The translations under genes were made by a program, and so were the position numbers. Positions 40,567-50,889 of a DNA stretch of 64,000 nt are shown here, piece by piece (within the stretch, counting starts at the first letter, position 1; every line of letters starts with the position of its first letter). The notes under the pieces are model-generated. The model saw only the letters and a program-made list of their open reading frames with translations. It was not told the origin of the DNA and searched no databases. Origin of the DNA: Ancylostoma caninum (taxonomy: Eukaryota; Nematoda; Chromadorea; Rhabditida; Ancylostomatidae); NCBI GenBank assembly GCA_037903475.1, contig JBAJFG010000560.1, positions 806,001 through 870,000 of the forward strand, given 5' to 3'.

Positions 40567-40981
40567 GGCGGACTAGCACCCCGTCATTCTCCAACTATTG
40601 GACCAAAGCGAGTCCATATTCTGACGTCTCCACACCATTGGACCACGGCGGGTCCTTCCTCCCTTGGTGTTTTTCTCACTGCTGGGCCACACCGGACCCT
40701 TACTCCATCGCTGACCCCATATCCTGGCGTGCTCCACGTTAGTGAGCCAGAGCGAACCGATGCTATAATGTCGGACCTGCATGCTGGTGTGCTCCACACT
40801 TTGGGCCACAATGGGCCCTTCAGCGGTCGGTCATACGTTATTCTGGTGTTTTTCCTCGCTATAAGGAAACCAAACCGGACTCGTCCTGCATCGGAGGAGC
40901 CGTATCCTAGTGTTTTCACCACTTTTGAGCCACGGCACACCTGTTTCCCATCGAAGCACCTGCGCCCTTTGTAAATCTAGA
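40567..40981 (+). repeat. 60-bp satellite array, right part
   Basis: About 7 monomers continuing the phase of the array at 18105-18958. The terminal segment (CACCTGTTTCCCATC through CCCTTTGTAAATCTAG) matches the end of the 7433-7745 array. Confidence 0.8.
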
Positions 40982-41369
40982 GAGTAATGGTGAGGGCTCT
41001 TTTTTCTTAGTTGAATAGTTTATTTCAGTCGATTATGGTGGGATCAGACAAAGTGGTAGAGTAGCAAAGACATAAATGATCGACCATGAGCGTGTAGTTG
41101 TTGCATAACCGGAAAGTCCGTTGTGTAGTATCCCTTATCATAGAGGAGCCAGCGAGCCCACGGGCAAAGGCTAGCTTACTAAAGCCCCAGATGAAAAAGA
41201 CAACAACGAGTTTTCCGACCGCAACAACAGCGCAGGAATTTGTAGCAGTATTTGCAAATATGTATTTTGATAAAAAGAGTAGTATACTGATTAGTAACAC
41301 AGAAATAAACATCAAACACATTAGCAACTGGGAAGATACATTTCTGAGGAGAGAGCTAGTAGTTATTTG

Positions 41370-44171
41370 ATTATAATCCAGCGGGTATGAAGTGAAAGCC
41401 GAGCGGAATGGAGCAGAATTTGAGTGCCTGAAATGAAACAAAAAGCAAGACAGTTATTGATGATAAGCGCTCAATAGAACCCCCTCTGCTTGAGGATACG
41501 TTCAGGTTTAGTGCAGAAGAAAGTCGTCGAGGATGAGTTGACCACTGCTTCAGGTAAACTGTTCCATGTTCGTACAGCTCTGACAAGGGAAGAATCATGA
41601 AACTGTTGAGAGTGAACTTGCTCTATTGACAACCTGAATTGGTGTCCTCTACTTCGGGATACAGAGTTCGAAAAAGTGAACAAATTGGGCAACTCAATCT
41701 CTACTGCTCCGTTTATTATTTTGAACAGCAAACATTGATCATGCACAATCCTCCTGAATTCTAGCGAGGTACTGTTCAGGCGAGAAAGCCTTTCAGAATA
41801 GGGAATGTGGAAAAGTCCAATTATAGCAAATATACGGGACGTAAATTTCCTCTAAACGTTTTCTACAGCATCTTTAAGCTTCTGTCTCGAGGGAGACCAC
41901 AGAGGCGTACAATACTCCAAGGTGGGCCTCACATAAGCGATGAAGAGTTTGAATAGAGTGCCCACTTTTCTACTGGAAAAGGCACGAAGGATAAAATTGG
42001 ATCTTGCATATGCAAGACGGACTTTTTGGGCAGTGTACTCGTCGAACTTGAGAGAGTTAGTGTATGTGATTCCGAGGTCTTGAACAGAACTAGATACCTT
42101 TAGTTCATGATTTCCGAGGTAGAACTTTAAGCCTATTGGGGGATTTGAGCCAATAAACATGACGCTACTCTTTTCATGGGATATTGTCAAGCCCCATTTA
42201 GTAGACCACTCTAGCAGAGTCCAGTGCCGATTGGATTATATGAGGATCGTTTATTGAGTACATTTTGGTGTCGTCTGCGTAAATAGAGCAATAAACTTGC
42301 GGTGGAAGACACTCAGGAAGGTTATTGATGTAAAGGAGGAACATCAGAGGAGTTAGGCAGGTGCCCCGAGGGACCCTGCTCAAAGTAGTATAGCAGTAAG
42401 AGTAGGAGTCACCTATAACGACGTATTGTTTTCTGTGGGAGAGGAAGGATTTCAAGAATTTAAGGAGACTTCCCTCAATTCCATAGGCCCTTAATTTGAG
42501 GTTGCTGTAGTACACAAAGCACGCTGAGATAGTGCCACGCGGGTCAACAATCATTTGTCAGTGAGGAATTGTGGATATGAGAGAGGTTACTGTTGATCGC
42601 TTAGCAAGAAAACTGTGTTGGTTTGGGGAGACAATATGATTGCTAGTAAGATATGAGTAAAGCTGCTTGCAGATGACCCTCTCCAAGACTTTACTAGTGC
42701 ATGAAGTGAGGCAAACGGGCCTGTAATTGGTAACATTCATCCGGCACCCTTTTTTGAAAATGGGTTTAACTAACCCTATGCGCCACATTGTTGGAACTTC
42801 TCCATGTAGAAGAAACCAGTTGAACATGAGAGTAAGAACAGGTGTTAGACCCATAGCGGCCTTATTGAGGGAAATATATGGGATGTTGTCCGGGGTTCTA
42901 GAAATACGTAATGGTAGTTTTGTCAAAGTTCTAAAAAGAAGTTCGCTATTGGTGTCAATAAAGTCGAAACGCTCGCAAGAAATATTACATACTGTCTTCT
43001 CCTTATAAACTGTCTGGAAAAACGACGCGAATGTGTCGGGTTTCTGCTTATCCGTCTCGCACATAGAACCGTCACTTTCATTATAGAACCCACTTGGCCT
43101 CGATTCTTAATGCGCGTATTTATATAATTGTAGAGAGTCTTTTGATTTTTACAACTGGCAATCTTGTCTTCCTCTGCCAACTGATGATGAGCTAGCTCTC
43201 GTTTAAGCTTTTTCGAGAATCTGAAATATCTGCGATTGCCGAATTTCAAAAATGCTCGGTGAAGGAAGCGAACTTTTCCTGAAGTCTGCGGATTTTGATG
43301 GGATACCTATTGACACGATTTCGTTGGTATGTGATAGGGACGTGACGTGATTTAATTTCATTACAATAGTTCTAGGTAGATGTTATAGCACTCATCGGCA
43401 GTTGCAGCGGAAGAAAGGAGATCACGCCAATTGATCTTTAGATCTTCAATAATATCAGAGCAGTTTGCTTTGCGGAAGTCCAAATAGTAGGCTGATTGTG
43501 CTGGTTGTGCATAGGAGGGGTTGAGTTCAAACGAAATTTGGCTGTGATCGGACGTAGAGAAAGGGGGAAGGACTTTGATTTCATGTATAATTTCACAGTT
43601 ATTGGTAGGCACGAGATCCAAGATATTCCGCCCATGTGTAGGAGCTGAAACTAGCTGTTGAAGCGAATGTTCGTCACAAAAATGCAAAAGATCTCTAGAT
43701 GAAATCGCAGCAGTGATTTGTGCAGATGTTAGTGGCCCATCAGATTAAGGGAAAGTTAAAATCGCCGAGGAGTGAAATATCGGAGCAATCAGAAGTAAAT
43801 TTGTTGATAAACTCGAGGGCCTGTTTGAAAGCAGCTGGTTCACATGAGGGACTTCGATAGACGAGAAAGACTCGGCAAGTATTTCCCGAGCTAGCAACGC
43901 TTAGTGCCAAGCATTGACAGTATTTGGTTATGCTAATAGATGAGAGGAGTTGGTGACGAACATCTCTCTTTACTAAAGCTAGTATACCACCTCCTGCGAT
44001 GCCGTTAATTCTGTCACATCTATAGGTATCGTAATCGAAACCTTGTGATATTGTGGAGTGGTGAATTACGGGTTTACGCCAAGTTTCGGTGATAAATACC
44101 ATCAGGGGGTTAGATGCAAGAAGGAGTCGCAGGTCCGAGAGTTTATTGCAAATAGACCGCGCGTTAAACAT
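41370..44171 (-). pseudogene. CR1-like ORF2 (endonuclease-reverse transcriptase), frameshifted
   Basis: Endonuclease pieces: MFNARSICNKLSDLRLL and FITETWRKP near 44171-44080, then SLLGDFNFPLI at about 43755, where a one-base shift moves to LLHFCDEHSLQQLVSAPTHG and STSDHSQISFEL. Linker KTLYNYINTRIKNRG near 43130, another shift, then RT from 43064: GEVPTMWRIGLVKPIFKKG, NYRPVCLTS and LERVICKQLY. A stop and loss of the catalytic A-block region occur near 42555. The RT resumes with RVPRGTCLTPLMFLLYINNL and catalytic SIYADDTKM (about 42290). C-terminal parts are at 42190-41852 and 41746-41470 (RTWNSLPEAVV). At least five disruptions; not functional. Confidence 0.85.
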
Positions 44172-44279
44172 GTAGATGAGACTGCTGGATTTAGTCTGAG
44201 CTGATTCAAAATTATTAACTTCATATTTTGTGCAGTTAAGGTTGGAAGGCGCATTCGAACAATGGGAGGAGGTGAGTTC

Positions 44280-45239
44280 CTAAGCTAGGTAGGAAGACGA
44301 GCATGGTGGCTGACTTCCAAATAACTGTGATGATAGCACCTCGTTCATGGCTATCTCACCATATGAGGCGGAGGCCGAGGATAAGCTATTTAGAACCCGT
44401 GATTGTGATCTGGTCGTCATTCCGGCGAGATTCGTCGCAGAGGAGCGGTTAAAGGAGTGAGTTGGGGAACCTGTGGCCGAATAGCGAGGAAGCTCACGTG
44501 GATACTTCAGTTTGATGATGTCAAAGTCCCTGACAATGTACGCTAATTTACATTCCAAGGCATTGAGGTCGCCAACGCGTTTGCGTAAAGCCCTGTCCAA
44601 ATTCAATTCCTCAGCTGTGTATTCCCTCCTAGCAAAACAATGGACAAATTGCTCTTTGAGGCTCTGGCGACCAGTTCGCATATGGGAAAGTAAGGCATCC
44701 CTGAGCTCTTGGTTGGCGAGACGTATCTTGATGATTCGCCCTCGTCCAGAAGAGCCCCAGGGTTTGCCTGCGGGGTGGCGATGGGAGCTTATGCGGCCAG
44801 CTTCTGATTCTCTCATTAAATCTTCGTTATCTGACGTGTGAAAGACTTCTCTGGTAATCTCTTGGTCGAAGCGACGGGTACTCTCCTCGTCGGACTTCTC
44901 ATCGATCCCGACCCATGTGATCGTCCTCATTTTTTCATCAATTTTCGAAGAGTCGGCACGAACCTTCACCATAGCTGAGTACAGGGAACTTTGCTGAGAA
45001 ATAGAACAATCATTACCCAGAGCAATTTTACTTTCGAGCTGATTGAGACGTTCAAGAATTGCATCCTGAGTTCTTAGTAGAGCAGAAATCTGGGTGGAGA
45101 CGCGATCAAAAGTTTTAGTTAAAGAACGTTCAGTGCTTGACGAGTAATTATCAAATTTACTAATAAGTGTACTTCCCCACAACACCATCTCCTGTCCTGT
45201 TTCATCGTTAGTGAATTTCCTGCGAGGTTGTTTGGCCAT
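44280..45239 (-). CDS. CR1-like ORF1 protein
   Basis: An intact 319-codon frame starting MAKQPRRKF. ORF1 proteins of CR1/L1-type elements bind the element RNA and act as chaperones. Residues about 25-75 (FDNYSSSTERSLTKTF... ILERLNQLESKIA) have heptad spacing typical of a coiled coil. A basic segment around residue 160 (GKPWGSSGRGRIIKIRLAN) is followed by a region with many Arg/Lys and Glu residues (REYTAEELNLDRALRKRVGD), and a Ser-rich C-terminus ends SSYLA. No zinc knuckle is seen. It directly precedes ORF2 on the same strand. Function is inferred from position and coiled coil. Confidence 0.65.
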   Translation of the reverse strand: MAKQPRRKFTNDETGQEMVLWGSTLISKFDNYSSSTERSLTKTFDRVSTQISALLRTQDAILERLNQLESKIALGNDCSISQQSSLYSAMVKVRADSSKIDEKMRTITWVGIDEKSDEESTRRFDQEITREVFHTSDNEDLMRESEAGRISSHRHPAGKPWGSSGRGRIIKIRLANQELRDALLSHMRTGRQSLKEQFVHCFARREYTAEELNLDRALRKRVGDLNALECKLAYIVRDFDIIKLKYPRELPRYSATGSPTHSFNRSSATNLAGMTTRSQSRVLNSLSSASASYGEIAMNEVLSSQLFGSQPPCSSSYLA

Positions 45240-45490
45240 TGTAAGGTAGAGAATATAAGAAAGATTGATTGGGTCAGGTGTTCACTCTCTAAAAGTTATG
45301 GTCAGTGCTTGGTGTGGCTGCAAAAGTATCATCCGCTACGAGCTACTCTCCTGCTACATCACATTGCAGACCTGTGCTCTCAGCAGTAAGATGAATTGGG
45401 CGCTAAAATCACAGAGCACCGTCCGAATCACGTCGCAATCCGATTCCGGCACGACGATGCGCATCCTCACACTGCGAGAATGACTTGCCA

Positions 45491-46629
45491 GAAGCTACTC
45501 CACTTTGGATGGAAAGTGTCGACTTAGGCAACATACCGCTCTCATCTTGTCGCAAAAGATTACCACCTTCTCCTGTCGCTCTCTAACGCCGTACAAGGGA
45601 TAACGTTCGATGATTAAGGTGATTTGGATCGCTGGTTGAACCGATTTTTTGAGTCAATGCCATAACAGTTCTAAGCCGAAGGCATCGAAGAGTTTCCCGA
45701 GAATTTACAAAGAGTGATAGGACGTAACGGTGATTTATTCATTTCCTGCCGTGTTTTCTTTCTTTTAGAAAATCAGTAAAATGTAACACTTCACAAACCG
45801 CGAGAACTTTGCCTACAACGTGATACATATGCAGGTATCTTATGATACATAGAGTAGAGTGATCATCTGGAGCAATGCTGACTTCAGAACAGAAGTGAGA
45901 GGGCGTGCTAGGTTGGCAGAAATTCCGACATTTGTTGTTGATGGATTAATCACATGTAAACTAGGGAAATTTGAAGAAAAAATATTATGGTGACATGTCT
46001 TTTTGACTGGAACTGTCTTAATACTACCGTGAATGATCCTGTTTATTAGGTTGTTACGTAAGTTTCCGCTTTTCTCGCGTGAACATTTGTAATGAATGAT
46101 TCCCGATTAGATTCTTCTTATGACCACATACTGTTTTAAAGCGATTGATCTGGCAAACATTCCGCAATGTGGATCATATTTTTCCGTCTTGTTTTGAAAA
46201 TGTAATCATCTTCGGAGTAAACATTTCGAGAATGCAAATTTGGTAACAGTACTCACACGGATAATAAGAGGGCCATAACGTTACAAGAGGCTAACCAAAA
46301 TTGGTTGGAGTAATCTCAAGACTACTCTTGTTCTCCTAGCACTTTCACTTTCCATTTTACTGTTGAGCAGTCTCAAGCAGACACACCAAACTTAGTAACT
46401 CAGAATTTTTATTAGGCCGTTTTTCTCTCTGGAATTGAAGCGAATTGAAATGGGATTTTTTCCACTGTAACTGAGAACATCACTCATTTGAGGGCACTTA
46501 TCGGTATTATTTTTTGGGCAAGTTCCAAGCGGTCTGTAGAAATCACACCATTTTGACACAACGGGGAGAGCGCCTTAGCTTCGTTGGTCGAATTCTCCGG
46601 AAAGCCAAAGAGCTCGAGGAGGAATTTTC
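45491..46629. other. Unassigned spacer
   Basis: AT-rich, no supported gene. Confidence 0.35.
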
Positions 46630-49600
46630 ACCTGTACATCACCTTGATCACCTTGATCACCTTGACTCCCGTTGATCTTCGGGTATACCGAGCGGGCGCC
46701 AGCAATCCTTCCATTTGTCCCTCTCGCGAGCCAGAGTTGTCCAGTGATTCTGTCCGTTCGAGGGACACGGAGAGCATCGTATCTATCCTTGAAGGACTTC
46801 GTGAAGAAGTCTGACCATCGGGTCGGTGGTCTTCCTGTCGTGCGCTTAACGTCCCGTGGAGTCCAGTCGCTGACGGCTCTTGTCCAACGGTTGTCGTTAA
46901 AACGCATCACGTGCCCGGCCCACCTAACCTTACTCAACTTGGCGTAAGCGGCAGCGTCCCTGATCTTCGATTGTTGACGGAGGGTGGAGCTCCGTATTCC
47001 AGCCCTCACTTGCGTGAGGCGGGTTATTCCTAGCATCACCCTCTCGATGGAGCGTTCGACGACGCTAACCGCATTCTCATCCTGCTTGCGCAACGCCCAG
47101 GTTTCTGAGGCGTAGGTCAAAGCAGGGAGAACGGTTGTGTTGAAGAGGTGGGCACGGAGCCTGGTGTTCTTCGTCTTCTTCACTACGTCCTCGATGCTCT
47201 TGTAAGCTCCCCAAGCCGCTCGTTTCCTCCTGCCCAGCTCTGGAGCGAGGTCGTTCATCATATTGACTTCCCGACCTAGGTATACGTAGCTGGAGCATTC
47301 GGATATGGTCGTTCCGTTGAGCGAGAATGGGGCATCCGGGACCCATCCGTTCTTCATGAACATCGTCTTCGTCAGATTCAGCTGGAGACCAACCTTTCTA
47401 CACGCGTCCTCGAAGTCGGCCAGCATCTGTTCCGCTTCGCTGATGGTTGGTGTTATAAGAACGATGTCGTCAGCGAAGCGAAGATGACTAAGTCGCCGGC
47501 CATCAACTTGCACTCCCATGCTATCCCATTCCAGTTTCCGCATGACGTCTTCAAGAGTGGCGCTGAATAGTTTTGGCGACACGGTATCGCCTTGCCGAAC
47601 CCCTCTCTTGACGTCGATGATGATGTCGTCGTAGAATGGAGAAATCCTGGTCGTGAAGTTGCTGTAGAGCTCACGAAATACCTTGATGTATTGAGTAGGT
47701 ATGCCCTGGTTGCCCAGGGCTTCCAACACCGCTTCCGTCTCAACAGAGTCGAAGGCTTTCTTCAAATCGATGAACGTGAGACAGAGGGGCATCTTATACT
47801 CTCGCGATACTTCGATGAGTCTAGTGACGGTGTGTATGTGGTCGATCGTACTGAATCCTTTTCGAAACCCTGCTTGCTCGCACGGCTGTCCCTCGTCTAG
47901 CGTCCTTTCGATCCTATTGAGGATCACTCGCGTGAAAAGCTTGTAGACGACGGACAGTAGGCAGATGGGGCGATAATTGCCAATATCCTGCGGGTCTCCC
48001 TTCTTGTACAGCAACACGGTCCTGCTGGTCTTCCACTGGTTAGGTACCTTGCACTCCGACAGGTACCGCGTGAAAAGCCTAGCCAAGGTGGTAATGAGAA
48101 TTGGCGGTAGGTTCTTCAGATGTTCCGGTCGAATCCTGTCGGGGCCCGGTGCTGTACGATTCTTCACCGACTTGATGGCATGTCGGATTTCGGAAGGGAG
48201 AACCGATGGGACAACATACCCGTCCTCCCTAAGGTGACATTGAGGGAGGTGGACGTGGCTATCGAAGAGATCCGAGTAGAAGTCGTAGATGACCTTCTCC
48301 ATTGCCCGTCTTGATGAAGAAATTGTTCCGTCCGGGCGCCGGAGAGCGGACATCTTGGTCTTGCGATTGGCGAAGTCTCGGCGGGCACAGCGAATGCTTT
48401 TCCCTGCCTCTGCGGCTTCAGCCAACACTGCTGCTCGTCTCTCCTTGAGGTCTTCTTTTATCGCTTCTCTGCACCGTTTTGCGAGCTCGGACGTTAGCTG
48501 GTAGTTGCCTGCGGCTCTCGCGGCTCCACGCTGGCGTATGAGCTCGAGGGTCTCGTAAGACAATCGTCTCTTGGTGACTCTCAAACCCTCAGCACTCTTC
48601 GCGCTGTCGCGGAGATGCTGTACAAGCCGATCGTACTCTTCGTCGATGTTGTCGACAACCGCATCTTCCCAAAAGCCGGCTAGCGTAGTGAAAAGATCCC
48701 AATTGATGACGGGTTTGGGACTCCTTCTCTTAAACTTCACGGATTTCTCTCCTTTGCGTGAAAAGAAGAATCTTGCACGAAGGAGGCGATGGTCAGATCC
48801 GGTGTAGAACTTTGGTACAACACCGACGTCGGTCAGGCAGAACCTTCGATTGACGATGATGTGGTCAATTTCATTATGGTACTCTCCACCGGGTGATTCC
48901 CACGTCCAGCGTAGGGAGGTTGGCTTCTGAAATTGAGAGTTACCATGGATGGTCTTCGTCGTCATGATGAACTCAGACAGCCTCTCTCCCTGTTCGTTCC
49001 ACTGCAGGCCGTGGGTACCGATGTGAAGTTCCTCAGGCGTTCTCCTAGGACCAATCTTGGCGTTGAAATCGCCAACGATGATCTTGTAGAATGTGTGGTC
49101 TTCCCTGTAGAACTTCTCCAAGTCCATATAGAAGGCCTCAATATCCTCTTCGTCGTAGCTGGATGTTGGAGCGTAGGCGACGAAGATTGTCAAGGCCGGT
49201 ATTGATCCACATCTTCTCAACCGCAAACGTCCGATTCGGGTTGTTAGCTGTTCGAATGAGTCGATGTTCATGACCAAGTTCGTGTTGACGAGGACACCGA
49301 CTCCACCAACTCCTCTACTGTCGCAGGTTCCAAGGAACAGCTCTTCTCCAGTGTCGAAGGTGGCATTCAGTGGTCGGTGTCTCCTCGTCTCGGTCAGTCC
49401 GATGACGTCGTACCTGATCTTCCTGGCTTGCATCATCAAATCCTCGATGGAAGCTTCCGATGCAAGCGTGCGTGCGTTGAAGGTACAGACCGTCATCATA
49501 GTCCTTCTGGTTTTAGGCAGCCTAGATAACCCCTCGGACCTCGTCCTCACTGGCGCTGCCGTACCAGTGACTCTTCCGAGATCAGGGGAACACTCTCTAT

Positions 49601-49823
49601 TATTGCTGTGTCGAGCTTGAAGAATTTTAAGCCCACAGGAGATAGCTTGCTGGGCTCGATTCCCCCGTGGGAGGCTGGAGTGTGATTTCACCGGGAAGTT
49701 AGCCGGGCTTCCCGGGAGTGGACGATGGAGCTTATTTGTTGGAGGCGACTCCGAACCGCCTCCCTTGTACCTCCCAGTCACTTGAATGCAGGGCTTTTGG
49801 TCGGATAGATGTGCAGGATACAA
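46575..49823 (-). CDS. RTE endonuclease-reverse transcriptase polyprotein
   Basis: A 1082-codon frame without stops. N-terminal endonuclease of APE type: TFNARTL at 114-120, LTETR at 143-147, VGDFNAKIG at 250-258, SDHRLLR at 343-349. Linker about 350-520 with basic helices. Reverse transcriptase: LLYKKGDPQDIGNYRPICLL from 604, QAGFRKGFSTIDHIH from 650, FIDLKKAFDSVE from 684, GVRQGDTVSP from 741, catalytic FADD at 783-786. C-terminal region with RWAGHVMRF and GRPPTRWSDFF. All catalytic residues expected for nicking and reverse transcription are present. The frame runs through the CAAGGTGAT tail (encoding QGDQGDQGD) and the target duplication into flanking DNA before stopping at 46575, so about 22 C-terminal residues are not element-encoded. 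The true ATG may lie further in than the first one. Confidence 0.9.
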   Translation of the reverse strand: MYPAHLSDQKPCIQVTGRYKGGGSESPPTNKLHRPLPGSPANFPVKSHSSLPRGNRAQQAISCGLKILQARHSNNRECSPDLGRVTGTAAPVRTRSEGLSRLPKTRRTMMTVCTFNARTLASEASIEDLMMQARKIRYDVIGLTETRRHRPLNATFDTGEELFLGTCDSRGVGGVGVLVNTNLVMNIDSFEQLTTRIGRLRLRRCGSIPALTIFVAYAPTSSYDEEDIEAFYMDLEKFYREDHTFYKIIVGDFNAKIGPRRTPEELHIGTHGLQWNEQGERLSEFIMTTKTIHGNSQFQKPTSLRWTWESPGGEYHNEIDHIIVNRRFCLTDVGVVPKFYTGSDHRLLRARFFFSRKGEKSVKFKRRSPKPVINWDLFTTLAGFWEDAVVDNIDEEYDRLVQHLRDSAKSAEGLRVTKRRLSYETLELIRQRGAARAAGNYQLTSELAKRCREAIKEDLKERRAAVLAEAAEAGKSIRCARRDFANRKTKMSALRRPDGTISSSRRAMEKVIYDFYSDLFDSHVHLPQCHLREDGYVVPSVLPSEIRHAIKSVKNRTAPGPDRIRPEHLKNLPPILITTLARLFTRYLSECKVPNQWKTSRTVLLYKKGDPQDIGNYRPICLLSVVYKLFTRVILNRIERTLDEGQPCEQAGFRKGFSTIDHIHTVTRLIEVSREYKMPLCLTFIDLKKAFDSVETEAVLEALGNQGIPTQYIKVFRELYSNFTTRISPFYDDIIIDVKRGVRQGDTVSPKLFSATLEDVMRKLEWDSMGVQVDGRRLSHLRFADDIVLITPTISEAEQMLADFEDACRKVGLQLNLTKTMFMKNGWVPDAPFSLNGTTISECSSYVYLGREVNMMNDLAPELGRRKRAAWGAYKSIEDVVKKTKNTRLRAHLFNTTVLPALTYASETWALRKQDENAVSVVERSIERVMLGITRLTQVRAGIRSSTLRQQSKIRDAAAYAKLSKVRWAGHVMRFNDNRWTRAVSDWTPRDVKRTTGRPPTRWSDFFTKSFKDRYDALRVPRTDRITGQLWLARGTNGRIAGARSVYPKINGSQGDQGDQGDVQVKIPPRALWLSGEFDQRS
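46630..46641. repeat. 12-bp target-site duplication of full-length RTE (3' side)
   Basis: ACCTGTACATCA, repeated at 50064-50075. Confidence 0.85.
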
Positions 49824-50063
49824 TCTGCAGACACGCAGTCACACCCATGCACGCATGCATGAACATGCCCACGCGCTGACAGAAGGTATAGATCGTTCCG
49901 ACACTGCAGAAACAGGGAGTCCATCCCCTGAATCCACCCGCGTCTCAGGGCAGGCACAAGGTCGCGTTTGGTCCGCGATTAGCCCCCTATCCGCCACCTG
50001 GGGACGCGCCACGTAGCCTCGCGACTAACCGGCTGGGATCCCTCGTATGAGGGAGATCCGTGG
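46642..50063 (-). mobile_element. Full-length RTE retrotransposon, intact
   Basis: A 3.42-kb element read on the minus strand, flanked by a perfect 12-bp duplication (ACCTGTACATCA). It has a 240-bp 5' leader (50063-49824), one long open frame, and a 3' end made of three CAAGGTGAT-type units. The leader starts with a hairpin (GATCTCCCTC / GAGGGATC). Intact coding plus a perfect duplication indicates a recent insertion; it could be autonomous. Confidence 0.9.
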
Positions 50064-50075
50064 ACCTGTACATCA
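50064..50075. repeat. 12-bp target-site duplication of full-length RTE (5' side)
   Basis: ACCTGTACATCA, identical to 46630-46641. Confidence 0.85.
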
Positions 50076-50391
50076 AGTAGCATAAATCTGGCCTTAACAG
50101 AACGCCGGCTATCTGACCACAAGAATGTCTATTATGCGAGAACTGATTTGCCAAAGTCAGTGACCTCTAGCATTGCCCGACTCAGCTCCTTGCCTCGTAA
50201 TCCCTGCATTTGTAGACCAGCGGAGTCGAGCTTTTGCTGTAAAAACGACAAAAGTCCAGCGACTGTTGTTGTACATACTTCGATTGTCGCCTGTTGTTAT
50301 TTGATTTTTTTAGAAAACCTTTTTGTCGGAAATTTCAAAACAGCAGAAACTTATGTAACAACCTAATATATTGAGATTCTGTCCTTGAACC

Positions 50392-50889
50392 TTGATCACC
50401 TTGATCACCTTGACTCCCGTTGATCTTCGGGTATACCGAGCGGGCGCCAGCAATCCTTCCATTTGTCCCTCTCGCAAGCCAGAGTTGTCCAGTGGATTCT
50501 GTCCGTTCGAGGGACACGGAGAGCATCGTATTTATCCTTGAAGGACTTCGTGAAGAAGTCTGACCATCGGGTCGGTGGTCTTCCTTTCGTGCGCTTAACG
50601 TCCCGTGGAGTCCAGTCGTTGACGGCTCTGGTCCAACGGTTGTCGTTAAAACGCATCACGTGTCTGGCCCACCTAATCTTACTCAACTTGGCGTAAGCGA
50701 CAGCGTCCCTGATCTTCGATTGTTGACGAAGGCTGAAACTCCGTATTCCAGCCCTCACTTGCGTGAGGCGGGTTATTCCTAGCATCACCCTTTCGATGGA
50801 GCGTTCGACGACGCTGACCGCATTCTCATCCTGCTTGCGCAACGCCCAGGTTTCTGAGGCGTAGGTCAAAGCAGGGAGAACGGTTGTGT
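50392..50889 (-). pseudogene. 5'-truncated RTE copy, same family
   Basis: About 500 bp matching the 3' end of the neighbouring full-length RTE at about 97% by eye, including the C-terminal coding (TTVLPALTYASETWALRKQ onward) and the CAAGGTGAT tail. Homology starts abruptly at 50889 inside the sequence for LFNTTVLP. One C insertion near 50493 shifts the frame (TGQ becomes IHW). As in the full copy, the frame runs through the tail into unrelated flanking sequence before stopping. A dead-on-arrival insertion. Confidence 0.85.

Larger units (their letters stand above)
41003..45490 (-). mobile_element. CR1-like non-LTR retrotransposon, nearly complete
   Basis: Minus-strand element with ORF1 (45239-44280) and ORF2 pieces (44171-41370) in order: endonuclease, linker, reverse transcriptase with YADD, C-terminal region. 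The 3' end lies near 41003, after AATAAAC and an A-rich run on the minus strand. The sequence upstream of ORF1 to about 45490 is probably 5' UTR. ORF1 is intact but ORF2 is broken several times. No target duplication was found. Confidence 0.8.

Noticed and set aside
49264..49620. 118-codon plus frame and other plus frames between 46584 and 49620
   Set aside because: Antisense shadows of the intact RTE coding frame.
49824..50063. HDV-like ribozyme at the RTE 5' end
   Set aside because: The first bases form a simple hairpin (GATCTCCCTC / GAGGGATC), but I could not lay out the nested double pseudoknot with its catalytic C, so it is not claimed.
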